NCBI GenBank assembly: GCA_012845835.1 | Contig: JABAKD010000029.1 | Location: forward strand, 8,439,380 to 8,503,379 | Origin: Undaria pinnatifida | Lineage: Eukaryota; Sar; Phaeophyceae; Laminariales; Alariaceae | Length of the DNA stretch: 64,000 nt | Direction: 5' to 3' | Part shown: positions 11,450-24,464 of the stretch, piece after piece | How positions within the stretch are numbered: position 1 is the stretch's first letter | Layout: the number at the start of each line of letters is the position of its first letter | The notes under the pieces: model-generated | Seen by the model: only the letters and a program-made list of their open reading frames with translations | Told to the model about the DNA's origin: nothing | Database searches by the model: none | Translations under genes and position numbers: made by a program

Positions 11450-13044
11450 CGCATGCGCGGCGCACGAAGCGAAACAAGCCAAACGAAACGAAACGAAATG
11501 CCACGTCTGTTTTGTTACGTTCCGTCGTTTTTTGTTTTTGTTTTGTTTCGTGCTTTGGTCTCTTTTTTCTCGGGGGTTTTTCCGATCTTAATCTCTCTTT
11601 TTTTCATTTACGTTATTTCATCGTTAGGATCAGAGAGATGCCGTGACAAGCACGTCCGCGCGCAAGGTTACCGTAGACGCACTTTAGTGCGTGGGTGTGG
11701 GTGCGCGCGTGCGTGCGTGCCACCCCTCCCCCCCCCCCCATTACCTTTCCATCGCTTTGTCGTCGTTTTTGCGGTGGAATTGGTTCGTTTCGCCCAAGGA
11801 TTTTTCTTGCTCACGTGGGAAGAGAGTACAAACCGTGGCGGGCCTGGGAGGGAGAGAGGGAGCGGTCGGGTTGCGCCGGAGATTTTTTCTCCGGTTGCCC
11901 CCCCCCCCTCCCCCTATAAAGCAAACAAACATAGCTCTTCGGTAGTTAGATAGGTTGGTATGCTCCGTAGGTCCGCCTGTTGGTCTATTTTCTGACTGCT
12001 GGTAGTTTTTTTTTTTTCCCCGTGCTGCGGTTTTTGAGGTGCGCGCGAATTGAAATTGAAGGGAAGAAAAAAGCATAATGTCTTCTGTGCCGTCTCTTTT
12101 CTCTCTTTTCCCGTGTGCCGTCACGCTCCGCGTGCTGGGTGCGATGCAGACGAAGGGAGGGTAAGGCAGAGAAGGAAGGCGGGAGGGCATGGTAGGGTTT
12201 GAGCGAGGACGGGAAAGTGGGCAGTTGTGTGTGCCTGTTTTTTTATTCGCTTTCTTCTCAGTCTTGGAAGTTCCTCGAATGTGTCGTTCGTGTTGTGTCT
12301 GGTCGAGTTGTTCTTACTTTACTTACTTACCTTACTTACCTTAGCCGATTTCTTTTTCTTTTTGCTTGTTTTACCTCCTTTTTTTTTTAAGGCGGTGACC
12401 AATGCATACGCTGAGTCGCTTCCGGGTGAAAAAAGGAGGGGGGGGGAGGAACGAGATGTTTTTCGGGGATTAAGGGCTAGAGGGGATAACAAAGACCGGA
12501 CGGACAGGACGGGGTGGAAGGGATAGCAATTCGAAGGTGTGAGAATGTGTTACATGATTTCCAAAATGTGGGGGTGTTTTACATGAGTGAACGACGGATT
12601 TTCTTGCCTCTGGGTTCAATTCAAGCCTTGGGCTGGCCAGACGAACTGCACGAATAATCGGGATGGGTAAAAGAGTGAACTTTTCCTCTCGTATTTTTTT
12701 GTTTCCCTTCCCCTCCCCCCCAAACAAACAAGAAGCGTCTCCCCCCCCCCCCTCCCGCGCTTTATCCTTTTTCGTTCGTTTCCGTTGCTTTTTCTCTTTT
12801 GCGGGCCTCTTTCTTGATTCAAGAAGGGACCGGATTGGAGAAAAGTGCAAAGAAAAAAAAAAACATGTGGAGGGCTTTTTAGGCCTTTTAGTCAGTCTGT
12901 GTGCGAAAAATTTATGGCACTTTAGATTGTGTAAGATGGGCAGCGAGCGGGGTTGAGCGAAGAAAGCACGACAAAAAAAAAATGGCGGTAGGTCGGTGGC
13001 GGGCGATAAGACGGGGTTCTGAGGCGTTTTGAGGCGCGGGGGGT

Positions 13045-13081
<37 letters not shown>

Positions 13082-14442
13082 TGAAACGGGCAAGAAGCGC
13101 TTGACGTTCCTTTCGTGTGCCGGTCAAGCAGGAAAAGAGGGGATGGTTGCATTTGGGACCCCCTTTTTGTCGTGGTCATCTTTTCCCTTTTTTTTTCTTG
13201 TGTAATATACTCTTCTTGCCGTATATTATTCCCTTTTTTTTTTCTTCCTTTTTCGTCGTGTTTTACGCCTGCACCCCCCCCCCCCAACCCTGCACGCCTT
13301 TAGTGTATGGCAAGGTCCTGGCGTCTTCCTTCTTTCGTCGGCGTTTTACCCCGTGTGTGTGTTTTTTCTCCCCGCGGTGTGCGGTGAAACGAGATGGTCG
13401 GGCGTTGATTGTCACGGTGCGCCGCTTTTTTTTTTCTCCTTTTTTTGTTTTGGTCAGTTTCCTTATTTCTCTTCTGTGTTTGTTCACCCCATCTTTTTCT
13501 TTATTTTTCTCGAGGGGCGGGTGGGGGGGGAGTTCGATTTCCTTTTTGTTCTCATGATTTTTTCTCTCCCGGGAAAGAGAGAGGGGGATATGGGATCAGT
13601 GCGTGGCGGCTTCCTTTGGAGTTGTCCCGACACGAAAGTCGATCACTTGTGCGAATATCCTCGAAGAACTCCCTTCCACCCCCCCAGGTTTTACCCCTCG
13701 GCTGAATTTCACATTAGCTGGAGTTGCCAAGGGGGAGGGATAATTAGGGGCAAAGGGAGGGTGGAGATATCATAGTGTGTAGCCGAAGGCGATTAGGTTT
13801 TGCTATGACTTGTTATGGCGTTTGTTATGAGCGGGGAGGAGGGGGGGGGGGGGGAGGGGCACGGCGACACACTGTAAACACCAACCGTGGTGGTGTGTCA
13901 AGGTTGGTGGTTTTTTTTATCTCCGGTGGGCTGTTAAGAGAGGGGGTACATGGGCATATATTCTATTGCTTTCCTTTTTTATCTGTGACGCGACTCGTAA
14001 TTTACACGAGTTGTGCGAAGTAGTCTGTGCCACTCCCCTTTCCGTTTTTTATTTGTCTCTGCCACGCTTTCAGAAGTTTTTCGGTACTTGTTCTAGCAAA
14101 GCGCAGCAGGACGGACGCACACTGGGAATCCATATCTACTCTCAAGACCGTCGCGATCAATTTTGCTATCGCGATAGGCTCCGTTTTTTTTTTCTCTTCT
14201 TTTTTTTTACTCTAGTTCTCTTGTTTTCGGCTGGCAAATCGCGTTAGCGTATCTCGCCATCACGCCAAGAAAATGACCAGACACGCACGCAAACCTGTAA
14301 GTTTTTCATCGCGTCCGCACGGTTGCTTTTTTTTTTTTTCTTGGTTCTTTATTGTTGTCTTCTCTCATTTGTCTTTTGTTTTTTCTTCCTTTTTTTTTCA
14401 TCTCTTTTTGTGCTGTTGGCCCCTCCTCATCGGCTCACCGGA

Positions 14443-14473
<31 letters not shown>

Positions 14474-15900
14474 GTGTAGGCGAACAAATTTTACACGTCT
14501 GTGAACGGCGCGCTGGAAAATTTGAACGCAGTGGGGCGAAACAAGATGATTTGAAAATGTTAAAAGGTGCACAAGTAAAGAGGCATAGTAGCGCTGGACG
14601 GGCGCTGGGGACCGGGGGGGGGTTAGGGGAGGAAGTTAGGGTCGGTCGATAAGGAGTTGGCGAAAGGAGTAGTAGTTTGGTTTTCCACTAGGTGGTAGAC
14701 TGGAGGTTGGAAAGGGGTGGAAGAGTCCGTTCACACGACTTGCAAAGCTTTTTCTGTTTTTGCAGTCCTCCCTGTTTGAGGGTGGCGTTTGTTTGTTACG
14801 ATAGTTGGTTAGCTAGCGCCCCCCCCCCCCCCCCCCACCCTTCCCGCGCGCGCTCGTGGCGTCCTGCTCGTACGCATTTCGTGGTGAAGTCGGGGAGAAG
14901 AGAATGAGGGGGGCTGGTTGGTCAATAGGACAGCAGCATGGACGGATGGTTCTGGTAGCCGATGATGATAGTTCTTGGAAGTGTGTACTTTTAGTGATGA
15001 GCCCTAACCTTGTTTCGGCAGAAACAATATAATAGAAGCAAAAACGCTTTAGTTTTTTTTTGTCTTGTTCTTGTTTTTTTGGGGGGGGTAGGGTAGTCTA
15101 GTTGATGTCGTTTTAGTGCCGTGTTTTGTGTCTAGAACGAAAACTAGCATTCTTGCCTGTTGTGGAGAAGATCCATTCTTGGCGCGGACGGACATGGGTG
15201 AAAAATGACGGTCAGGGCTTGCAATGAGAGTCTCCACCAGGGGGAGAGAATGGGGGGGGGGGGGGGGGGGGCAAGAAGGGACCGTGTGAAACACCCGAAG
15301 AAAGAGAAAGCGGGGGTAGAAGAGAGTTTCATCAGGAATTGGTGTTCCAGAGAGAATGAGGCGCGTCTTTCATAGGCGCAGCAGCAGCGGGCAGCAAAGG
15401 GTTAGGTAGGTGAGAAGGTAGGTAGGTAGGTAGGTAGGGCCTTTTGTGGGGTATGGCAGGCAGGAAGACAGGAAACACAAAAGACACGATTAGCCGCAAA
15501 AGCCAAAAATAGATGGTAATGGCATGGCGTATGCAGGGGCATGCATACCCTACTACGGGAAGGGAGGAAAAGGTAGAGCGCGGTGGTCCTTCTGTCCGCG
15601 CGTGTGTTTCTCTTTTTTTGTGACGGTATAGGGAGGTGTTGTAGTGAGAAGCTGAACGAATGAGACACAGGGGGGGGGGGGGGGGGGGGTATAGCTGTAG
15701 CCTGTTCTTAGCCTGTCGTCTGTCGTCGTCGTCATGGTGTGTTATTTTGCTCTTGTTTTTTGTTGTGATTCTGCCTGTGGTTATTAGTTAATGGCACGGA
15801 TGGCGGCTGACTTCGACTCCCACGACTTGTTGCTGGCGACCTGGCTTTGCTTGGCTCTTATGAGCAGTAGCTCTTGAGGTATTATTAGCCCCGCGACAAC
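11450..15900. other. Intergenic region downstream of the cyclin gene
   Basis: T-rich on the plus strand, with many T(n), G(n) and C(n) runs and the GAAACGAAACGAAACGAAA stretch near 11490. Long frames here are low-complexity (poly-Phe/Ser or poly-Pro). A 28-codon ATG frame at 15792-15878 is the only compact one and has no known relative. Confidence 0.5.
13045..13080 (+). repeat. Poly-G tract (36 G)
   Basis: The longest of many homopolymer tracts. Others: G at 14444-14472, 17346-17369 and 40670-40695; C at 18821-18846 and 33641-33665. Lengths may be affected by sequencing error. Confidence 0.9.
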
Positions 15901-15921
15901 TATCTGCAGTCGTGGAGAACA

Positions 15922-16115
15922 AAATTACCAGAGCGGGGGGGGTCCCTCAGAGAGGCGGTCCGGTCGGTGGTGTGCCAGAGCGATGTTGCCACCGTATGCG
16001 GGGAAGCCGCCGTAAGTCGTTCCAGGTTATAAGAAGTGCAATTCCTCAATTGTGTCGAGCGAATTTGACCGCGTTATATCGGGATATCGCCTTATTGAGA
16101 GACCCCTATTGCTGC
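15922..16115. mobile_element. MITE-H copy 2
   Basis: GGTCCCTCAGAGAGGCGGTC at the left and GATATCGCCTTATTGAGAGA plus CCCCTATTGCTG at the right, with GCGTTATATCGGGATATCG inside. No internal amplification. Confidence 0.6.
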
Positions 16116-16119
16116 GAGC

Positions 16120-18710
16120 AGCTCTTGGCGGGTAACATCAGCCCGGTGACATCCATGTTGTCGTGGAAGAAAAAACGTTGCTGCAGGGCGTTTTTTATGG
16201 TAGTTTTTTTATTGTAGGAACTATTTAGATGCTGGTGGGTTGATACGCGTGCGTGGTGCGTGCGTGGCCACATTGTGGCTTGGCCCCGTTGGTCCGTGTC
16301 CACTCTAGCCTGAATTTAGCGTCCGTACGTAGCCACGAACGCCCGACAAAACCGTTGCTTGTGAGGGCAGGAGAAAAAAAAACATAGCGAGCGACCCTTG
16401 TCTTGTGTCTTTCGATTTTGAGGTTGTCTTTTCTTGCCCTTTAGTAGAGGTACGAGCGGTGGCAGCTGGTAGCACGGCTGCTTAATGTTGTTGCTGCTGC
16501 TGCTTCTGCTGCAAGTTACCCACGGCCTGAGAATGAATGAGAGCGTAGTAATAGCTTCAGCGGCAGCAAAGTAGAGGGGATTTGGGGAAACAGATGTGGC
16601 ACATGGGTGTTATGTTGTGAAGACACGCGGCGTAACTTGTTTCGTTTCGCGTGTCGTGTGGTGTCGGTTATGTTTCGTTCCATTCCTTCTTTCCCTTTCT
16701 TTTGGTCGGTAGTTTCTTGTTCGTAGTTCTTTGGCCGAGCTTATCTCGACCAGATAGCCGCGCGCAATGCACAGGAAGGCAAAAACAAGCCAGGCAAACG
16801 CAAGTAGGTAATAGTATAATAGGCGATAGCGGTGGAGGTGGTTGCTGTACCGATGGCGGCAGAGGTTGACGGTGGCGGTGAATATGGCGGCACATCTTGA
16901 AGGTGGTGTCTGTTTTTCCCCCCTCGTGTCTTTCTTTGCTGCCAGGCCCCTGAGTGGCGGGCGCTCCGGCTGACTGTTGAATCATGTCGGTCGGTCCGTT
17001 GGTCTATTCGATCGGTTGGTCGTTCCAGGGGTCTGTTCGATGGGATTGGTCGGTCGTTAAGCCCGTTCGTTCGTTCGGTCAATTTGTTGTAATTGTTGTT
17101 TTTGTTGTACTAGTAGCAAACGGTTCACGACGATGGCATCAAACGGCCGAAAGTTGCATCCTTCCATCCATAAAATAGCTTCTTGTCGTTAAGGAGATGA
17201 ATCAAACAGGCAAAGAAAAGGTTGAAGAAAAAAAAGGCAGGTGGCGAGGGGGAAAAAACAAAGAAAGGCGTGTAACGGGTACACGGGCGATTGGCATGGA
17301 ATACGAAAAAAGTGTGCGTATGGGTGTGTCGGGGAGAGGCGGGATGGGGGGGGGGGGGGGGGGGGGGGGTCGACAGTTGACGGTTGAGGTCGGATAGTAG
17401 ACGAGAATTCTGTACCTTGGAGTTTTTTTGTTCGTTTAGTGTTGTTTTTTTCGTTTTTTCTAAGCGTGCATACCCTATTATTTTCTATATCGTAACCTAT
17501 CGATAGAGAGAAAAGTGCCGGGTCTTTTCTTTTTTTTGTTTCGTGTGTGTTGGTTGGTTACATGTATGTCTTTAGTCTGCCGGTGGCGCGCGGTAGCCCG
17601 GGGAGTGCTGGTAGTGCCCGGGGCTCCCCGCTCCCTTTTTCGTCGGGGCGGTGCAGTAAATAAACCAAGGACTTTGATTACTGTGACGCGATTGGAGAGG
17701 GGGAAGAGAGAGGTATGAGATACATTGGGACGACAGGGCGTTTGTTTCATTTCCCGTTCTTTCCTTGGTTCGTGAAAGACCTGCTTTTCTCTTTTTCTCG
17801 AGCGGTTTATTTATATTTTTCTCTTCTGAAGAATAGAGGAGATATATATATATTTTTAGCTCCTCACCGAGAGAGAGCTACTATATACGTACACCCTTGC
17901 TTCATGGTACGTTTTTCGGGTTGTGTGATGGATACTGAGTGGTACTTGTACTACTACTACCCACCGCCTGCGTAGTATACGACCTGTACTTGCTGGTACT
18001 TTTTTTTGCGTTTTTTTTACGTAAGTTTTCTTGTTTCTTACTTTTCTTCTTTCTTCCTTGATATGGTGGATGTATATGTGTCCTTATCTCTTACTTATTA
18101 TGCGCACATGTTCGTGCACATACTACACGTTCTTGCCTGGTACATAACATGCATATAGACGCGCACATTTTTTCATAGGCGAGTGGCGGATTCACGCGGT
18201 AGGTATATATGAATGTACGTTTCGAGCGGTTGGGGGGAGGGGGCGAGGCAGCCAGGCTTTGGGGCATATAATTACTCGTTGGCAGTACGTAGGTATTATA
18301 TATTAAGAGTAGTAGATGAAGAAAGAATCAGTATCCTCGAGGCAAAGAGAGAGAATAGGTTAAGCCGCCCTTTGACGAAACTTTGACCGGGCAGTATTAT
18401 ACTACAGGACTAATCATAACGTAGCGAGTAAGTACTAGAGGTGTGGGAGCGAAGAGTTTCAAATTAAAGACAAGAAAAAAACAAAAAAACAAAAAAGTGG
18501 CATCGACATGCGTATGCATACTTGAACTGCTTTGACGCTGTATCATATCATACCATGATCTTCAGCTTCCGAAGGTGGACGGAGTATCGTCATCTGACAT
18601 ACTACACACTTTTATCGATGTTTTCAGAAAAAACGGAGACAAAAACTATCAGCGTGAGTCCGTGTGAAAACGCGATGGTCTCTGACGCGGAAATTCGTTT
18701 TTTCGTTGTT
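16120..18710. other. No recognised gene
   Basis: Low-complexity pyrimidine-rich DNA with a 24-G run at 17346 and short (GATC/GGTC)-type repeats near 16985-17080. No exon with splice sites and conserved motif was found. Confidence 0.5.
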
Positions 18711-18718
18711 CGCCCCCC

Positions 18719-18846
18719 CCCACGTTCCGTCTCGAAAGGGATGGGCGGTCAATGGTCCAATGACTAAGGCAAGCAACAAAGGAGTACGCTCCCCCCCCTT
18801 AACATACCTCCCTTAACATTCCCCCCCCCCCCCCCCCCCCCCCCCC
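18719..18846 (+). mobile_element. 5'-truncated copy of the LINE 3' end
   Basis: TCTCGAAAGGG, GGTCAATGGTC and AAGGCAAGCAACAAA match the last ~60 bases of the LINE at 37636-37691, followed by GGAGTACGCT and C tracts, including 26 consecutive C at 18821-18846. Only the 3' end is present, as expected for incomplete target-primed reverse transcription. Confidence 0.6.
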
Positions 18847-19482
18847 GATTTTTCCAAACTATTTTTTCGCGTCTTTCGTGTACCAAATTTCAAAAACGTG
18901 ATTGGCAATATAAAACATGGTCGGTGTCGTGTTGTCAAAACGCGCTGCTGCTGACTGGCCGGGCCTTTTCATGTTCTGTTTTTACGTCATCTGCGTGGTC
19001 TTTCAATGAATAAGCCACCGACGCGCATGCAACACTCACTGCACGCGTGCACTTATTATTTTGCCTGTCATTTTATTACTACTTAAAATATTAAATATCA
19101 CACACCCTTTTTTTTTAGTTTTTGAAAGGCGTGTTCGTGCAACGAACTACAAAACACATCGTGCCACGAGCATCAAGTATCACACCGACCGGCCGCACAA
19201 CAAGAGCATATCACACGCGCAATATATATCGACGGGGGGAGGGTGAGCTATTTCACGAGATGCGGTGGTAGCATGATTTGCCAAAAGCCAGCAGGTCTGA
19301 CCGTTGGGGCTTTCCACCCAGGCTAGACGGTAGAGCGGGGGGGTCACATTATTGGGAGACCCTTTGTTTGCAGTATCGGAGTGACCCCCCCCCCCCCCTC
19401 CCCATAGTCCATTGCGGGACTCTTAAATTATTTCGCGCGTACGCTGGATTGTTTGCGACGCGTGAAATCGGGAATGGAATGG

Positions 19483-19763
19483 GACTGATTCTACGATAGC
19501 CCGACCCCCAAAAACCAGCGATTTTCTCCAACGAACGTTTCGTGGCTGCTCGACACAAGGAAGGATACTAAATATTGAAAAAAAAAATCCATCCATTTTC
19601 TTCTGTGTCCAAAAGGTCTTTCGATCGATGACGCCGGGGTGTCGAGGGACACCGTGTTTTCAGGAGATACGACCGATAGGGGAGCTGGTTTTGAAACCGG
19701 CTTAAATTTCGTTGGAGAGAAAAGTGGGGGGGGGGGGGGGGGCTCTACCGTGTAGAACGACTC
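19483..19763. mobile_element. MITE-B copy 1
   Basis: It starts GACTGATTCTACGATAGCCC and ends GTGTAGAACGACT, imperfect terminal inverted repeats. The interior holds AACGAACGTTTCGTGGCTGC, TCGATCGATGACG, and a palindromic GGAGCTGGTTTTGAAACCGG near the right end. No coding capacity. Confidence 0.75.
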
Positions 19764-19987
19764 ACACATCTGGTTAGCTACAAGCAAACGCTGCACATGT
19801 GTTAAAACAAAACAAACACGCTGCGTCAAAACAAATCGCGTTAATATTGATAAGCCTCTTTTTTTTGCCCGTCAGGTATACAGGGGTTACTCGGGCGAGC
19901 GGCTCAAATCCGGGGTGTGGCTGTGTTGAAAGAGGCGGTACCCCTCTCCCTACCGTAACCTTGGCCTCTCTCTCTCTCTCTCTCTTC

Positions 19988-20356
19988 TTAACGCCTCTAC
20001 AACACTGGAAACCCTTTTCGGGGGCAAAATGACTTGAACATAGTGACGCGTGCTACGATAGAGGGGCACTAACTTTTTTTTTTACTGAGGCCCCATAGTT
20101 TAGTGAGCTTAAGACCTCTCAGAAAAACTGATTTGGAGAAAAATAATACCTGCTGGTCAACCGGATGAAAAATCCCATGGCGCCTAGGTAAAGAACGAGA
20201 ACCACATCAGGCGAAAAAAAGGGGGCACTTTCCGACGATTCGGGGCTAAGGGAGCTCCGTCATTCAGAAAATCAAAAAGCAGAAAAGTGCCATCTCTAAT
20301 AACGTAGCATGCGTCTAGTATAGTAGGGAGGGATTTTGGGGCTCTAAAAAAGGGGT
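19988..20356 (-). mobile_element. MITE-A split by a MITE-C insertion
   Basis: The left half, 19988-20044 (TTAACGCCTCTAC...GACTTGAACATAGT), and right half, 20316-20356 (TAGTATAGTAGGGAGGG...AAAAAGGGGTCAA), together make one MITE-A. The intervening 20045-20315 is a MITE-C. TAGT is repeated on both sides of the inserted element. Confidence 0.75.
20045..20315 (+). mobile_element. MITE-C copy 1 (nested in MITE-A)
   Basis: Terminal inverted repeats are GACGCGTGCTACGATAGAGG on the left and the complement of GACGCATGCTACGTTATTAG on the right. The interior carries the family marks AGCTTAAGACCTCTC, TTGGAGAAAAATAATACC, GATGAAAAATCCCATGG and CCGTCATTCAG. A 4-bp TAGT direct repeat flanks it. Confidence 0.8.
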
Positions 20357-21248
20357 CAAGGCCGGTGGGCGGTCCACCGCCCGCGTACAGTAATAGCGAC
20401 AAAAAGAAACGACGATATTGATATTGCGATTATTTTCAAGAGCGTCTACGAGGAGAGTAGCAGCGTGAGCGCGCCGCCGCTGTGCGAGTTAGAGGATCTC
20501 ATCGCTGCGCTTCCGGTCCCGTGCGAATCTTTTTTTTGGCGTTGTGGCTGCCGTTCGGACACCCATTTTTTTTTTATCGTGGCTCTACTAGTTAATTTAA
20601 ACCAGACGTTTTTGGCCGGTGATTGATGTAATAGTCGTCCATTTTTTTCGTCTCCTATCATCGTCGTTTTTTCCCTCTCTCTGCTCAGGTCTCAAAGGAG
20701 TTACTGCCTGAAGAACTACTACTATTAATAATGCCCATTATTGTTTGTCGTTGGAATAAAATTCCAGTGATAATTTCGATGTGAAAAAATGCGTGTCGTG
20801 CCATACCAGGCGCACATAATATTTGCTCGTTTGGGCCTATTAATATTATACGCCATCCTGGGGTCGCTTGTTAATACTCAGTATGATCTATCTAGTCGAA
20901 TTGCGCTTGTTTTTACACTTACTTGCTGCAGATAGGTAAAAGTAAGTTTTTGAGGGCTCGAGAGGTGAAAAAACAGCAATCTAAAATATCGTGTATGATA
21001 GATGTACTCCATCCAGCAGTACTGCCTTGTGTACACAGCAATCTCATCCAGCCCGCACACGGTCACAATTCGTCACGATCGATTCTCATATAGACTATGT
21101 ATCAAAAATATCATATATATACTCCGGAGTATATAATAATAGAGGTTTTCGTTACAATCTCCTCCCAAAATAGACAGTGGCTGTATTAGTTTTTTTTTTA
21201 TTGAAAGCTTCGGCGGATGGGTCGAACTAAAGCTTAAATAAATAAGCT

Positions 21249-22022
21249 GGTGCGATCATTCGACTTCATATTTGGTGCTACTGCTACTGCTTTATGGAAG
21301 GATATTCGATTTACATCGGAAAGGCATCTACGCTATATTGTCGTGAGGAGGGCAAAAATAATAACAATAATACTGGAGGTAGTAGACACTTTCACGCACT
21401 TTCATAGAGATACGGTCACTCTTATCTTGTGCCATTTTTTTTTTCAACTCCATTGCATTCGCAATTCTAGCATTGTTAGCTGGCGTGTCCTTCAGTTCCC
21501 GAGTTAGCGATAGCTAGAGAGTGGTGTGTGTGTGTTTGACCATCCACGTACACGGGTGGTAGGTGCATGGCTGGCTCACTCACGGCGAGACAGAAGTCAC
21601 GCAATCCGGAGAGCCATCGGGCTGGGAAGAGAAGTAGAAGAGTAGAGTTTCGAAGCGATGAACCCAGGTGATAAGAGCACGCGGGCTGGCTCGCGGAGAC
21701 AGTAGTTACGTTATCCGGGCTGGGAAGAGAAGTAGAGTAGAGTTTCGAAGCGATGAACCCAGATGATAGGGGCACGCGGGCTGGCTCGCGGAGACAGTAG
21801 TAGCTGTTACGTTATCCGGAGAGCCATCGAGCTGGCGATGAGAGGAGGAGAGTAGAGTTTCGAAGTGCAGCTGTGGGGAGTGGCCTCTTAACATTACCAA
21901 TAGTATTGCCCTCCGACAAAATAGCGTAGATGCCTTTCCGATGTAAATCGAATATCCTTCCATACATAAAGCAGCAGCAGCAGTGTACCTAGACTTAGTA
22001 TGAAGTCGAATGATCGCGCACC
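21249..22022. mobile_element. Foldback element with ~110-bp inverted arms
   Basis: The left arm, 21251-21360 (GCGATCATTCGACTTCATA, GATATTCGATTTACATCGG, AAAGGCATCTACGCTAT), is repeated inverted at about 21905-22022. The space between holds a three-copy tandem array (21585-21870) of AGAGTTTCGAAGCGATGAAC and CGGGCTGGCTCGCGGAGAC. A lone arm fragment lies near 47340-47400. Confidence 0.7.
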
Positions 22023-23076
22023 GTAACGCAGTGGTATCTTCCACCAACCATTTATATTTGCCCATTTCCTTTCCCCACATCTTCTCCTTTAAAATCTCTC
22101 TACTATTTCCTTTCCCTATATATATATATATATGTTTTAGCTGAGAGTCTCATCGACATTGCCACCCCAGTCTCTTTAGTATCCGTTTTTACGAAAATGC
22201 AAAAGAAAATCCCACACTAGTTAGATGGTCATAGAGTAGTAATATGTTTAAATGTGTTAATACTATAATAAGCGCGTTGAACTAATCCGCGAAGCAAAAG
22301 CACACCATCCCCTTTTTCCTATACGCACATGCCTTCAAAGAAAGGCGTGTGTGTGAAACCCTTTATTATATATCATTTCCAGGTCTAGATCTCAATGCCT
22401 TGTTGGTTCGGCTTCCAGCGCAATATACCTTAGCAACACCAGTCTTAAAACCCGTTCATGGCTGACTGTTTTCCCGCACGCTAAAAGGGGGAGCGAAAAT
22501 TTGCCTTTTTTGGAATTTACGTGTAAAACTTGTCCCCACAACTCGTAATTTGAAGCCAATACGTACACCGCCTTTACGAGACGTCTAGATTATTATCTAG
22601 AGGATAAAGTACGGAAATCGGGGAGTATTTTCTGACGATATTATACATCCTTAAGTAAGTCTTATTATCGTGGTGGACCAAAATTTTCAGCGCAAAACGA
22701 TAAAATAATGTCGGATTTTTTTCCGGGCAAAGTTTCTACGTACGTGTATATTAGGGTTCGGGTTGGGGATAGGGTCTAAAGTACAGCAGTTTCGGGCAGC
22801 ATTTTTGATATTTTCCGCCTCGTAATAATACTGGATGAACACGTGGGCCAAACCAAATTTCCCGATATTTCCATACTTTATCCTTGATAATAATCCGGAA
22901 TAATTGCGGTGAAAGGCGGCTCTCTTTCAAGCCCTTCCCCCCAGAACGCGTGAGTGACCGATCGCAGGCAGTTCTGTACAGAGTAGTAAACATGTTTTTT
23001 TTTTGTAATGTGCTTGTTGTATTGGACGGTATATAGCTAAATATATCAGTCTCTAGTGTTAGAGTATATACTTGAT

Positions 23077-24385
23077 ATGCTGCAACCGTCAGATTCGTCC
23101 CCTTCAAGGGTTTATAGTTTCCGCGCACATATTGAAATGCTCGCCCCCCCGCCCCCCCTCGCCGATCCCTCTTGTTCAAACGCCCCACCTGAAATCAAAA
23201 TCTGCCAAAGTAGTAAACACTACCAGCCAGCTGATATCATCTCATTATCCATCTAGCCATCCATGCCGTAGCTCCAACTCATCTCCCCTCCCCCCCCTTT
23301 TTTTTCCCGCCCAGTTCGTTCAAACGCCCCACTTACAATCGAATTCGGCCAGAGTAATAAACACTTCTAAGCAATTGATATCACGTCATTATCTTTCTAG
23401 CCATCCATGACGTAGCTTTCATTCATCCCCCCTCCCCCCCTCCAACGCCCCCTCCTTCCCCACACCCCGCACGATCGCCTAGACCCAGCACCGCGCGTGT
23501 AGCAAGCCCCTACATATATGATTAATACGCGCGATCGGAGGATCACACACAATGTTGCGAACATCAGTGTCGACCAAATTCTTGACCTCATAGCTGGAGT
23601 GTATTTTAATATTATATGTGACCTAAACCTCTTGAAAACCCTTCCCCCCCCCCCCACCCGCCCCTTTCTTTATTTTTTTTTCCCTCACTTTTTCTTGCTT
23701 TAACGCCCCACCTAATATCGAAATCCGCCAGAGTAATAAACAATTCCACGCCCTGGATGTCGCCTCGTTATCGCTTTAGAGCCGTCCATGCTGCTGCTGC
23801 AATTCCCACCCACCCCCGCCCCCAACGCCCCCTCCTTCCCCACCACCCGCACCATCGCCTAGACCTAGCACCGCGCGCATAGCAAACCCCTACATCTATG
23901 CGACCTAAAGCCCCCCCCCCCCCCGCCCCCCCCGCCACATCCCCCCCCCCTCCCCTACATAAAATATTTATAGTTTCCACGCACAAATTGACCTGCCCCA
24001 CCCGTCCCCTCCCCCCCCTCCCCCCCTCCCGCCCCCCTTTTGATCACAATCAGGCCCCCACACCCATAAAAACTCCGCCCTCCCCTCACCGGAAATTCAA
24101 CTTACAGGATTCACTTGATAAACTGATGCATTTCCTTCAACAGCTGTCAGATTTCGTCCCCCTCAAAAACGGGTTTTATAGTTTCCGCGCACGGACTGCC
24201 TAACATCACCCTGTTGACCCTGATAGCTACACTGTAGTTGCGAGGGGAGTCGCCGACCTATATCCTTAATGAGGACACACAACCCGTAATATGCGCGATC
24301 GGAGTATCACACACGGCTTGCAAAGATGAGTTTCGACAAAATATTCGATCTCACAGCTGGAGTGTATTTTAATTTGTTACAAAAT
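23077..24385 (+). repeat. Composite repeat D, copy 1
   Basis: ~1.3 kb in fixed order: TTTATAGTTTCCGCGCACA, CGCCCCACCTGAAATC, CGCCTAGACCCAGCACCGCG, a core (GGAGTGTATTTTAAT), then a second round ending AGTCGCCGACCTATATCC, GATCGGAGTATCACACACGG, GATGAGTTTCGACAAAAT and CACAGCTGGAGTGTATTTT. The C-rich stretches vary in length. No frame of note. Confidence 0.7.
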
Positions 24386-24464
24386 ACCAGTTGTATCCAG
24401 TACGGGTAGTGTTAATAGCTAGTAGTGTGCGAACCTTTGCTATACAGTGCTAAGGAATAAAAGA

